A program made the translations under genes and the position numbers. Positions 35,872 through 45,478 of a DNA stretch of 64,000 nt are shown one piece after another; positions within the stretch are counted from its first letter, which is position 1; each line of letters begins with the position of its first letter. Source of the stretch: an uncultured Acidimicrobiaceae bacterium (GTDB taxonomy: Bacteria > Actinomycetota > Acidimicrobiia > Acidimicrobiales > UBA10347); assembly GCA_905182135.1 (NCBI GenBank), contig CAJJAG010000002.1, positions 124,001 to 188,000 of the forward strand, given 5' to 3'. The notes under the pieces are model-generated. The model did no database searches and was not told the DNA's origin. It saw nothing but the letters and a program-made list of their open reading frames with translations.

Positions 35872-37236
35872 GTGGAGATTGCAGATTCAGCGATAGACCT
35901 CATCGGAAACACGCCGATGGTCCGACTTAATGCTGTGACCGAGGGAGCAAAGTGTCCAATCGTCGCCAAGCTCGAGTTCACGAACCCAGGCGGCAGCGCC
36001 AAAGACCGGCCGGCATTGTGGATGATCAACAACGCGGAAGCCAAAGGACTATTGAAGCCCGGCGGCACCATCGTCGAGCCAACATCAGGAAACACCGGTG
36101 TCGGCCTGGCCATCGTGGCCAGCCAGCGTGGCTACAAGTGTGTCTTTGTCATGACCGACAAGGTGGCGCCTGAAAAGGTTGACTTGCTGCGGGCCTACGG
36201 CGCCGAAGTAGTGGTGTGCCCTGTCGCCGTGCCGCCCGAGGACCCAGAGTCGTACTACTCGGTTGCTGAGCGGCTCGTAAACGAAATCCCCGGTGCCTAC
36301 CGGCCAAACCAGTACGACAACCCGTCGAACCCCGAGGCGCATTACGCGACCACCGGCCCCGAGATCTGGCGCCAAACTGATGGAAAGATCACGCACTTCG
36401 TTGCCGGTGCAGGCACAGGTGGAACGCTCAGCGGTGTGGCTCGATATCTCAAGGAACAGAATCCAAATATTCAGATCATCGCTGCGGACCCCGAGGGGTC
36501 GGTCTATAGCGGGGGATCCGGCCGCCCGTACCTGGTGGAAGGTGTCGGTGAAGATTTCTGGCCATCGACCTATGACCAGACTGTCGTCGATCGTGTGGTC
36601 GCCATTAGCGACGCTGACTCGTTCGCTATGGCACGCCGAGTGTCCGAAGAAGAAGGCCTGCTGATCGGTGGCTCGTGTGGAACCGCCGTCGCTGCTGCAC
36701 GCGTCGTAGCCGCCGAGGCACAACCCGACGACCTTGTCGTGGTACTCGTGCCAGATTCAGGCCGTGGCTATCTGTCCAAGATCTTCAATAATGACTGGAT
36801 GGCAGGCTTTGGTTTCCTCGAAGAAGCGGGCCCAACAGTGCGCGATGTCATCGCCTCGAACTCTAATGAGGTTCCCCCGTTGCTCTATGTGCAGCCCGGA
36901 GATAGTGCCCGCACAGCCTTCGCACTCATGCAAACCCATGGCGTCTCGCAGCTGCCGGTCGCCAAGGGCGCCATGCCTCTGTCGGCTGCCGAAGTCCAGG
37001 GTTCGGTAACCGAGCTGCGACTCATGCAGCTTGCCTATGACGACCAATCGACACTCGACATGTCTGTCGAAAAGATCATGGGACCCAAGCTGCCGACGCT
37101 GGGAGCCGGTCAGGCTGTGTCGCTAGCCGTCGAAATGCTCGATGGTGGTGGCGCCAGCCTTGTTCTCGATGGCGGTCGCCCGATCGCGGTCATCACACAG
37201 TCCGATATTCTCCACTTTCTTGCGCAGGGATCATGA
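35872..37236 (+). CDS. cbs: Cystathionine beta-synthase
   Basis: Condenses serine and homocysteine to cystathionine, the first step of reverse transsulfuration. The 454-aa protein has the PLP domain with K44 (NPGGSAKDRP), SGNTG (about 72-76), GAGTGGTLSG and GGSCGTAVAA, followed by a C-terminal CBS-domain pair (about 325-450) that in other enzymes senses AdoMet or nucleotides. There is no N-terminal heme region. It starts with GTG and overlaps the next gene by 4 bp (ATGA). Confidence 0.92.
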   Translation: MEIADSAIDLIGNTPMVRLNAVTEGAKCPIVAKLEFTNPGGSAKDRPALWMINNAEAKGLLKPGGTIVEPTSGNTGVGLAIVASQRGYKCVFVMTDKVAPEKVDLLRAYGAEVVVCPVAVPPEDPESYYSVAERLVNEIPGAYRPNQYDNPSNPEAHYATTGPEIWRQTDGKITHFVAGAGTGGTLSGVARYLKEQNPNIQIIAADPEGSVYSGGSGRPYLVEGVGEDFWPSTYDQTVVDRVVAISDADSFAMARRVSEEEGLLIGGSCGTAVAAARVVAAEAQPDDLVVVLVPDSGRGYLSKIFNNDWMAGFGFLEEAGPTVRDVIASNSNEVPPLLYVQPGDSARTAFALMQTHGVSQLPVAKGAMPLSAAEVQGSVTELRLMQLAYDDQSTLDMSVEKIMGPKLPTLGAGQAVSLAVEMLDGGGASLVLDGGRPIAVITQSDILHFLAQGS

Positions 37237-38363
37237 CAGGTTTCAACACCAAAGCAATTCACGCGGGACAAGAGCCCGACGAACAGACCGGTGCCGTCAC
37301 GGTTCCGCTGCATCTGGCAACAACGTACGCTCAGCAGGGCGTCAACGTGCACAAAGGTTTCGAGTACAGCCGGACCGGTAACCCGACCCGGCTAGCACTC
37401 CAAACGTCGATCGCTGCGCTCGAAGGAGCGAAACACGGCTTCGCATTCGGTAGCGGCATGGCCGCCGAAGATGCCATCATGCGCATGCTCCAGCCTGGCG
37501 ACAATGTCCTGCTTGGCAACGACGCCTACGGTGGAACCTTCCGTCTACTCGACAAGATCTATGGAAATATCGGTGTGAGCTGGACAGCGGTGGACCTGAC
37601 TAAGCCTGAACTCGTCGCATCGATGTGGGCCGACAACACCAAGATGGTGTGGCTCGAGACGCCGACCAACCCCAACCTGACTTGCTTCGACATCGAAGCA
37701 ATCGCCGCTGCGGCTCATGAGCAGGGTGGCATCTGCGTTGTCGACAACACGTTCGCGACGCCGTACCTGCAACAACCGCTGTCACTTGGTGCTGACATCG
37801 TCATTCACTCTGCTACCAAATACCTCGGCGGCCACAGCGACGTCGTTGGCGGCCTGGCTGTCACCAACAATGACGAGATCGCAGAACATCTCGCCTTCAT
37901 TCAAAACGGTGTCGGCGCCATCATCAGCCCGTTCGACTGTTACTTCTTGCTGCGCGGGATCAAGACGCTGGGTGTCCGTATGGACCGCCACTGCCAAAAC
38001 GCTCAGGCCATCGTCGAGATGCTCTCGACTAACTCGGCGATCAGCGAAATTCTGTATCCAGGACTGCCAGGACATCTGGGTCATGACACCGCTACCAAAC
38101 AGATGCGTGACTATGGCGGCATGGTGTCGTTTATCCCTGCTGGCGGTGTCGAAGCAGCTCACAAGATCGTTACCTCGACCAAGCTGTTCACGCTGGCCGA
38201 ATCGTTGGGAGCGGTCGAATCTCTGATCGAGGTGCCCGCCGGTATGACCCACGGGTCGACTGCTGGTTCGCCACTTGAAGTGAACCCTTCCCTGGTCCGC
38301 CTATCGGTTGGCATCGAAAATATCGAAGACCTCCTCGAGGATCTCACCCAAGCCCTTTCTTGA
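37233..38363 (+). CDS. metB: Cystathionine gamma-lyase/synthase (MetB family)
   Basis: A PLP enzyme of the Cys/Met metabolism family. It has YSRTGNPTR, SGMAAEDA, ETPTNPNL, VDNTFATPYLQ, the PLP Lys K196 (IHSATKYLGGHSD) and RLSVGIENIEDL. Coupled to cbs by a 4-bp overlap, it most likely acts as gamma-lyase, giving cysteine from methionine-derived homocysteine; gamma-synthase activity in the forward direction is not excluded by sequence. Confidence 0.9.
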   Translation: MTGFNTKAIHAGQEPDEQTGAVTVPLHLATTYAQQGVNVHKGFEYSRTGNPTRLALQTSIAALEGAKHGFAFGSGMAAEDAIMRMLQPGDNVLLGNDAYGGTFRLLDKIYGNIGVSWTAVDLTKPELVASMWADNTKMVWLETPTNPNLTCFDIEAIAAAAHEQGGICVVDNTFATPYLQQPLSLGADIVIHSATKYLGGHSDVVGGLAVTNNDEIAEHLAFIQNGVGAIISPFDCYFLLRGIKTLGVRMDRHCQNAQAIVEMLSTNSAISEILYPGLPGHLGHDTATKQMRDYGGMVSFIPAGGVEAAHKIVTSTKLFTLAESLGAVESLIEVPAGMTHGSTAGSPLEVNPSLVRLSVGIENIEDLLEDLTQALS

Positions 38364-38396
38364 GCAGTAACGATCAACCTCTTGTGGCGGTTTAAC

Positions 38397-39541
38397 GTGG
38401 GACTGCGCTCGACGCGTTAGCAGTACCTGAGTTCCGTCGTCTCTTTATCGGCACAGCACTATCCAACGCTGACAGGTGGACACAGACTGCAGCCCTTGGT
38501 GTTCTGGGATGGGAACTGACCGGCTCTAGCGCCTTCTTGGGCGCAATTATTTTCGCCCAGCTTCTTCCTCTCGGTGTTTTTAGCCTGTTGGCCGGTTCGC
38601 AAGCCGACACAGTTGACCGACGCAGGCTTCTGCTCATCTACCAAAGCTGGCAGATGGTATGGGCGTTCGTGCTTGCGGTCTTGCTGATCGACGGCGATAT
38701 CGATCCTGCTGTTTTGCTATCCATCGTCTTCGTTATTGGACTAGGCCAAGGTCTGTACGAGCCTGCACCGACCTCTGTGATCCCTGCCATCGCAGGTGAA
38801 CCCAACCTGTCGGCCGCTATTGCATTGAACTCAATGCAGACAAACGGCACCCGTATCGTGGCCCAGCGATTGGCGGGTTTCTGGTAACCAAGTGGGGTTA
38901 TGCCGAGGTCTTTACGATCAAAGCCGCCAACTAGCTATTCGTGCTAATCGCTATCTATCGGGCCACCATCCCTCCGGGCACATGCACGACCCGTTCCTGG
39001 TGAGAACGTCTACCCGGTGGATTCACCGTCGCCTTCAAGGCTCCCCAAGTCAGTCGCCCCTTGCTGCTCATGGGTTTATTCACCTTCTTCTGCCTGCTGT
39101 TCATCGGCCAGCTTCCGGTCATCGCCGATGTCCACCTGGGTGTGGATCCCAAGAGCACGACCTACGGCTGGATATACGCCGTGTTTGATCTCGGCGGACT
39201 CACCGGTGCCTTTCTGATCGGGACAGCGTTTCTGCGGCCGCCTTCGCCTCGAATCGCCCCCGTCAATCTGGCAGCATTCTCGGCATCGCTTGCGTGGCTC
39301 ACGCTCGTACGCAGCGTTGGCTGGGCCTTTGTCGCGATCTATCTGGTTGGCTTGTTCTATTTCTCGCTACCAACAGCGCTCGCGACCGCATGGCAAGAAC
39401 ATGTTGACTCATCGATCCTTGGTTGCGGCGTTGTGGGTGCTGGCATTTGGCGGAACGATTCCGTTTGCAAACATCATCGTGCGGTTTCTGAAAACCCGCC
39501 GGCCTGCTGGTTCCGCCGAGTGGTTTAGCGTAAATACCTGA
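38397..39541 (+). pseudogene. Decayed MFS transporter gene
   Basis: Fragments of one 12-helix MFS protein lie in order but in different frames. A GTG start region frameshifts before VPEFRRLFIGTALSNADRW; the frame stops at TAA after RLAGFW (38887); TKWGYAEVFTIKAAN ends in TAG; LLLMGLFTFFCLLFIGQLPV reopens near 39061; and a last shift after TAWQEHVDSS moves to ALWVLAFGGTIPFANII. At least four lesions are visible, so the gene is dead. The parent resembles EntS-type (MFS_3) exporters. Confidence 0.85.
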
Positions 39542-39586
39542 CTGGCGCGGCTCGGTAAAGAACATGGCGGAAGGCCAGCCGCGCCT

Positions 39587-39808
39587 ACTACCCCAAACCC
39601 CAAAAGCCCCCGGGACCTCGGACCCATCGAACTCAAACAGGATGAGCAAAGCGAATCCGTACCACCCCAAACCCCAAAAGCCCCCGGGACCTCGGACCCA
39701 TCGAACTCAAACAGGATGAGCAAAGCGAATCCGTACTACCCCAAACCCCAAAAGCCCCCGGGACCTCGGACCCATCGAACTCAAACAGGATGAGCAAAGC
39801 GAATCCGT
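39587..39808. repeat. Three 74-bp tandem repeats
   Basis: Three copies, beginning at 39587, 39661 and 39735, are identical apart from one base (ACTACCCC versus ACCACCCC); a 7-base start of a fourth copy follows and merges with the stop codon of the Nudix gene. Each unit holds CCCCAAACCCCAAAAGCCCC and CGGGACCTCGGACCC. The array lies between the dead MFS gene and the convergent Nudix gene. No spacer-repeat pattern is present, so it is not CRISPR. Confidence 0.92.
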
Positions 39809-39809
39809 A

Positions 39810-40490
39810 CTACCCGGGATCGGTCGCCATGGTGAGCAGCTGACGGAGCATGTTGCCGGTGGCACCCCAAACGGTGTCACCGTAGAGCTCGAAGAACGTG
39901 ACCGGCATAGCCTGCCCGTCGCGCACCCAAATCTCTTCGCGCCATACCTCGTCGAGAAGCAACTCTCGCAGGGTGACGGGCAGAATCACTTCGACCTCGC
40001 CAGGGTTAGGTACCAAATTCTGGGGCGGACCGTCGAGCATGCCTACGTAGGGGTGGACCAAGGACCCGCTGCCCCCGGTGACAAACCAGTCGAGCGCACC
40101 GACCACGGTGACAGAGGAGCGGTCGAGGCTGACTTCTTCTTCAGCCTCGCGCAGTGCCGTATCGATATGGTCAACGTCGGTGTCATCATGGCGGCCGCCG
40201 GGAAATGAGACCTCGTGAGTATGAGCCCGCAGCATTGGGCTGCGTCGAGTCAATAAGACCGTCGGTTCGCCATGATCGACAAACAACGGAACCAAAACTG
40301 CCGAAGTCTTGCCGGTACCTGGCAATCCACGATCAGCAAATGCCGGTTCGTACCGTGCAAGCCGTTCGCTGAGTACGCCGAGATCGACGTGCCGATCGCT
40401 CTCGGGCAAGTGGTTCCAAGGCGGAGGTCCACCTAGTCGCACATCCGCTGGGCGAGGGATCTGTTGAGGACCGCCGCGCCCATTCGGCAC
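39810..40490 (-). CDS. Nudix hydrolase, probable CoA pyrophosphatase
   Basis: A 226-aa Nudix protein. LLTRRSPMLRAHTHEVSFPGG followed by TALREAEEEVSL is the NuCoA plus Nudix-box arrangement of enzymes that split CoA or acyl-CoA into phosphopantetheine and ADP. I chose the GTG at 40490, just after the stop of the upstream gene; the frame is open to 40553, where it would overlap that gene. Its stop codon lies at the edge of the 74-bp repeat array. Confidence 0.8.
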   Translation of the reverse strand: MPNGRGGPQQIPRPADVRLGGPPPWNHLPESDRHVDLGVLSERLARYEPAFADRGLPGTGKTSAVLVPLFVDHGEPTVLLTRRSPMLRAHTHEVSFPGGRHDDTDVDHIDTALREAEEEVSLDRSSVTVVGALDWFVTGGSGSLVHPYVGMLDGPPQNLVPNPGEVEVILPVTLRELLLDEVWREEIWVRDGQAMPVTFFELYGDTVWGATGNMLRQLLTMATDPG

Positions 40491-40509
40491 GGTGATCAAC
40501 GGACTCGGA

Positions 40510-40800
40510 TCATTCGCTGGTGTCGAGTGCCTCGACGATGTCGGCAAAACCATTTTCGGTAAGGCCGGCCAGCGCTACTTCGGGCGTCATCTTGCCCTTC
40601 TCCCAAGTCATCCAAATATCGAAGACTGGCATCAAAACTTCGTTATCGGCTGCAAGCGTTTCCAAGACCTTATCGATCCCGCCAATTTTAAGATCGGCCA
40701 TGGAGCGACCTGGCAGCGCATCCTCGCCGCCTTCGGTCCAGACCCGCCAGGCTTCTGTAATCTTATTCAGATCGGGTGCAGGGCGCTCAAAGGTCGTCAC
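40510..40800 (-). CDS. Small hypothetical protein
   Basis: A 96-aa soluble, acidic, helical protein starting MTTFERPAPDLNKITEAWRV and ending IVEALDTSE. I know no family. The regular composition and placement 19 bp before the Nudix start suggest a real gene in the same operon. Confidence 0.55.
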   Translation of the reverse strand: MTTFERPAPDLNKITEAWRVWTEGGEDALPGRSMADLKIGGIDKVLETLAADNEVLMPVFDIWMTWEKGKMTPEVALAGLTENGFADIVEALDTSE

Positions 40801-40867
40801 AGGTCAAGGTTATCCACCGATCTTTGCGCATCAGCCTTTGCCTAGTCTTAAAGATCCAGCTATTAGC

Positions 40868-41476
40868 ATGGGTGCCGTGGCAGGTAGAAGGACGGTAAAG
40901 GTTGCAGCACTCGTAGCCGGAATAATTCTTCTGCTGGCTACCTGCAGCACCGGTGATGTGCAACTTGGCACCACGGATGAGCCAGCAACCCCTCCAATCC
41001 AAACACCAGCAGTTACGCCTCAAGTACCAGAGCCCACGGCTTCGCCTGTACCCACGGCTACACCTTTATCCACGGCCGTCCCGCCAACACCTGAGGCAAC
41101 CGCTACGCCTCTACCCACGGCCGTCCCGCCAACACCTGTACCCACGGCCACACCTATACCCCCGACGCCAGAACCGACACCTGAGGCAACCGCTACACCT
41201 GTACCCACAACCACACCTATACCCCCGGCGCCAGAACCCGGGATCGACGGTGCAACCATCTTCGCTGGCTCATGTGCATCCTGTCATGGCGCGGACGGAA
41301 CAGGCATCAATAATTGGCCAGATATCAGTTCGATCGGACAGTTCTTCACCGACGATGCGTCACCACTGATCGGTCTAGTAACCAACGGCAGTAAAAACAT
41401 GCCGTCGTTCGCTGCCTCGCTGACCGCCGACGAGATAGCTGCCGTCGTACAATACGTTGTGGCTACATTCCAGTAA
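40868..41476 (+). CDS. Lipid-anchored cytochrome c-type protein
   Basis: A 202-aa lipoprotein with lipobox LLATC (C26), a long linker of Pro/Thr repeats (about 40-120; units like TATPLPTAVPPTP) and a C-terminal class I cytochrome c domain. The heme motif is CASCH (C136, C139, H140) and the axial Met is M178 in NGSKNMPSF. It would carry electrons on the outer face of the membrane. The frame is open to 40520, but the ATG at 40868 opens the signal peptide. The redox gene that follows starts 26 bp after its stop. Confidence 0.85.
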   Translation: MGAVAGRRTVKVAALVAGIILLLATCSTGDVQLGTTDEPATPPIQTPAVTPQVPEPTASPVPTATPLSTAVPPTPEATATPLPTAVPPTPVPTATPIPPTPEPTPEATATPVPTTTPIPPAPEPGIDGATIFAGSCASCHGADGTGINNWPDISSIGQFFTDDASPLIGLVTNGSKNMPSFAASLTADEIAAVVQYVVATFQ

Positions 41477-41502
41477 CCAGGAACCGGACAAAGACCATCG
41501 TC

Positions 41503-41880
41503 ATGAATTGGGGCACCCTCTTCATTATCGCTCTGAGTCTTGGCCTTGTGTTCCACATGAATCGATCGAACAAGACGACGGCAGTTGTGACAACAGAACA
41601 TCCAGCCCCTATTCCTGTAGATGCCATCGAAGCCATCGAATACTTCTGGCGGCCTGGTTGACCATTCTGCGCCAGGCTCAGTTCGGGCCTTGCATCAGCT
41701 GGTATACCGGTGAACGAACGCAACATCTGGGAGAACCCCGAAGATGCCGACATCGTTCGCTCGATCGCCGACGGTAACGAGACCGTTCCAACCGTCATTG
41801 TTGGCCCTATCGGCATGGTGAACCCCAGTGTCAAACAAGTACAAGACGCGCTGCACCAGCACGCTCCTCACCTGCTTTAA
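41503..41880 (+). CDS. Membrane-anchored glutaredoxin-like selenoprotein (TGA = Sec)
   Basis: A 126-codon gene interrupted only by an in-frame TGA at 41659-41661 (codon 53). The product has an N-terminal membrane helix (about residues 4-18), a short linker and a glutaredoxin domain: YFWRPG-U-PFCARL, then NIWENPEDADIV, NGNETVPTVIV-type DGNETVPTVIVG and MVNPS. In homologous actinobacterial glutaredoxins the TGA position is the first Cys of CPxC. With selenocysteine the active site is UPFC. A SECIS-like hairpin follows. The alternative is a simple nonsense mutation of that Cys, but the frame is otherwise intact to the TAA. Confidence 0.75.
41671..41693 (+). promoter_or_regulatory. Putative bacterial SECIS element
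   Basis: AGGCTC (41674-41679) pairs with GGGCCT (41685-41690), with one G-U pair, around the loop AGTTC; G71-C93 and C72-G92 extend the stem past one mismatch. The loop starts 19 nt after the TGA and has G as its second base, which fits the published bacterial SECIS model (loop 16-37 nt from UGA, G in the first two loop bases). Confidence 0.65.
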
Positions 41881-42225
41881 CGGTCTGTTGCCCATCCCCC
41901 GCGATTAGACATCGAGGATTGCGCTGCTGGGCACTCACAAATACCAACTCCAAACCTGTGGGTGCTCTAACCCGCATAACCCGTCTGACGCATCACAGAT
42001 TTCGAGTAGAAGCTAGAGAGCAGCGTGCTCAGGCGCTCCGACAAGCCATACTTTTCGGACAGGCATAAGCGCTCCAAATCAAGCGACCACAAGATCTGTG
42101 GGAGTGGCCGTTGACTCGCATTCTGGACAAGCTCGCTTTGTCGATGGCTTCCTGCTCACCAAGTTTTCTGTGCTGCAGAACGGGCACAACCTGCCCGACC
42201 TAGACCTGCGCAGACCGAAAACGAC
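41881..42225. other. Gap between the selenoprotein gene and groEL
   Basis: No convincing gene. On the minus strand a 62-codon frame contains two CPxC pairs (CPFC and CPEC), like a zinc ribbon, but its only start lies across the groEL terminator, so it is probably fortuitous or a relic. Confidence 0.5.
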
Positions 42226-42253
42226 GGATGCCGGGCCCGAAGGCCCGGCATCC
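42219..42253 (-). terminator. Terminator of the groESL transcript
   Basis: A perfect 12-bp stem (42226-42237 with 42242-42253, loop CGAA) is followed on the minus strand by GTCGTTTTCGG. It lies about 95 bp after the groEL stop. A smaller hairpin (GACCGCT/AGCGGTC, 42328-42345) sits right at the groEL stop. Confidence 0.8.
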
Positions 42254-42346
42254 GGGGTAGTCCACATCGTTTCGCTCGGTAGTGCGAGCTAACGAGTCAA
42301 CGGTCCCAGCAAGCCAGGACTGTTAGTGACCGCTTTGCAGCGGTCG

Positions 42347-43990
<1,644 letters not shown>

Positions 43991-44281
43991 CTACTTGACG
44001 GTCGCGAGTACATCGCGAGCCGACAGGATCAACAGGTCTTCGCCATCGGAGCTAATTTCGGTGCCGCCGTACTTTGAGTACACAACGGTGTCACCAGCGG
44101 CGACGTCCATAGGGATTATTTCGCCGGTGGTGTCGCTGCGCTTGCCAGGACCCACTGCAAGGACTTCGCCCTGTTGTGGCTTTTCCTTGGCGCTATCTGG
44201 GATTACCAGACCACTTGCGGTCGTTGCTTCGCCCTCGCTTGGGCGAACAACGATGCGGTCCTCTAAAGGCTGAAGGTTCAT
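43991..44281 (-). CDS. groES: Co-chaperonin GroES (Hsp10)
   Basis: Caps GroEL during folding. The 96-aa protein starts [16 protein letters not shown], has the mobile-loop region [21 protein letters not shown] and ends with the SARDVLA motif. An AGGAGA ribosome-binding site lies 6 bases before the ATG. Confidence 0.97.
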   Translation of the reverse strand: MNLQPLEDRIVVRPSEGEATTASGLVIPDSAKEKPQQGEVLAVGPGKRSDTTGEIIPMDVAAGDTVVYSKYGGTEISSDGEDLLILSARDVLATVK

Positions 44282-44327
44282 CGAGGCTCTCCTAAAAATT
44301 AAGCTCGAGATGTGTCTTTATGGATGA

Positions 44328-44350
44328 TTAGCGCTCTCTAAAAGCTCTAA
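44328..44350. promoter_or_regulatory. Degenerate second CIRCE-like inverted repeat
   Basis: TTAGCGCT (44328-44335) and AGCTCTAA (44343-44350) form an inverted repeat with one mismatch, resembling CIRCE half-sites with a 7-nt spacer rather than 9. It lies between the main CIRCE and the groES start and may be a weak HrcA site. Confidence 0.35.
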
Positions 44351-44369
44351 CCGGGTGACCTGACGAGAG

Positions 44370-44396
44370 TTAGCACTCTCGGCAGGCGACTGCTAA
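44370..44396. promoter_or_regulatory. CIRCE operator (HrcA site)
   Basis: TTAGCACTC (44370-44378), a 9-nt spacer and GACTGCTAA (44388-44396) match the CIRCE consensus TTAGCACTC-N9-GAGTGCTAA in 17 of 18 positions. HrcA binding here would repress groES-groEL until heat shock. Confidence 0.92.
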
Positions 44397-44423
44397 CTCT
44401 AGTGGGGGGCACGCCGTAGTCAA
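44396..44423 (-). promoter_or_regulatory. Probable groES promoter
   Basis: On the minus strand, TTGACT (44418-44423) is followed after 16 nt by TAGAGT (44396-44401), a fair -35/-10 pair. The -10 box abuts the CIRCE operator, so HrcA would block it directly. Confidence 0.6.
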
Positions 44424-44461
44424 CCTCCGAAACAGAGGTTTTTGGGCCGACCACGAACGAT

Positions 44462-45478
44462 CTAGGCGATCCAGTTCAGCTTCAGGTTCGGTTTAGCTCC
44501 CAAGTCGAGCCCGGATGGGCCATCAGCGTTCAGTCGCCACCACGCCGCGGTCGCGATCATCGCAGCATTGTCGGTACACATCGAGCGACTCGGAACATAA
44601 GCGCGGACACCGCTCTGCAGGGCGTAATCCTTCGTGCGTTCACGCAACTCGCTGTTTGCCGCAACGCCACCTGCAAGACAAATTGCGGTGGCACCGACTT
44701 CCTCGGCTGCCCGCTTCGCCTTGGCCAACAGCACGTCGACGACTGCAGCTTGGAAAGACGCCGAGACATCTTCGGCTGAAACATTAGGATTTTTCCGGAC
44801 ATGATTGATGACGGCAGTCTTGAGGCCGCTGAACGAGAAGTCGTAACCATCGTTGATCATCGGGCGGGGGAACTTGATAGCCGTCGGGTCGCCTTGGGTG
44901 GCAAGTTGATCGATAACTGGCCCGCCTGGATACCCCAGGTCCAGATAACGAGCGACCTTGTCGAAGGCCTCGCCTGCGGCATCGTCGACGGTCTGTCCAA
45001 TCAGGCGGTACATCCCGTGACCCTGCATCTCAATCAGCATGGTGTGGCCCCCAGAAACAAGCAGCACCACAAGTGGGAACTCCAGGTCAGGCTCCTCCAG
45101 CAACCCTGCGTAGAGGTGTCCTTCGAGATGGTTAACGCCAATGAACGGAATACCCCATGTGAGCGCCAATGCCTTGGCTGCGCTCACGCCAACGAGTAGC
45201 GAACCAACAAGACCCGGTCCGTAGGTCGCTGCAACGGCCGTCAGTTCCTTGCCCGTCCGACCAGCTTCGACCAGCGACTGTGCAACCACGGGAGTGATTA
45301 GTTCGGTGTGTGCTCGGCTGGCGATCTCAGGCACGACGCCCCCGAAGCGTGCATGCAGGTCAATCTGGCTGCTCACGACCGACGACAAGATCGTCTTGCC
45401 ATCGACAACGACCGAAGCTGCGGTCTCGTCGCACGAGGTCTCGATGCCAAGAATCGTCTGTCCTAGTGTCTCGGTCAT
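44462..45478 (-). CDS. tsaD: tRNA t6A synthesis protein TsaD
   Basis: Kae1/TsaD subunit that transfers threonylcarbamoyl to A37 of ANN-decoding tRNAs. The 338-aa protein has ILGIETSCDETAASVV, the metal motif HLEGH, VSGGHTMLI and SELRERTKDYA. Its start overlaps the rimI stop by 4 bp. Confidence 0.95.
   Translation of the reverse strand: MTETLGQTILGIETSCDETAASVVVDGKTILSSVVSSQIDLHARFGGVVPEIASRAHTELITPVVAQSLVEAGRTGKELTAVAATYGPGLVGSLLVGVSAAKALALTWGIPFIGVNHLEGHLYAGLLEEPDLEFPLVVLLVSGGHTMLIEMQGHGMYRLIGQTVDDAAGEAFDKVARYLDLGYPGGPVIDQLATQGDPTAIKFPRPMINDGYDFSFSGLKTAVINHVRKNPNVSAEDVSASFQAAVVDVLLAKAKRAAEEVGATAICLAGGVAANSELRERTKDYALQSGVRAYVPSRSMCTDNAAMIATAAWWRLNADGPSGLDLGAKPNLKLNWIA

Noticed and set aside
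38397-39541. Stops in the MFS gene as possible selenocysteine codons
   Set aside because: The stops are TAA and TAG and are accompanied by frameshifts, unlike the single clean TGA at 41659.
39587-39808. CRISPR-like appearance of the 74-bp repeat array
   Set aside because: Units are directly joined without unique spacers and no cas genes are nearby.
42079-42267. Minus-strand 62-aa frame with CPFC and CPEC cysteine pairs like a zinc ribbon
   Set aside because: Its only ATG lies inside the groEL region 3' of the terminator and the frame runs through the terminator hairpin; no ribosome-binding site is seen.
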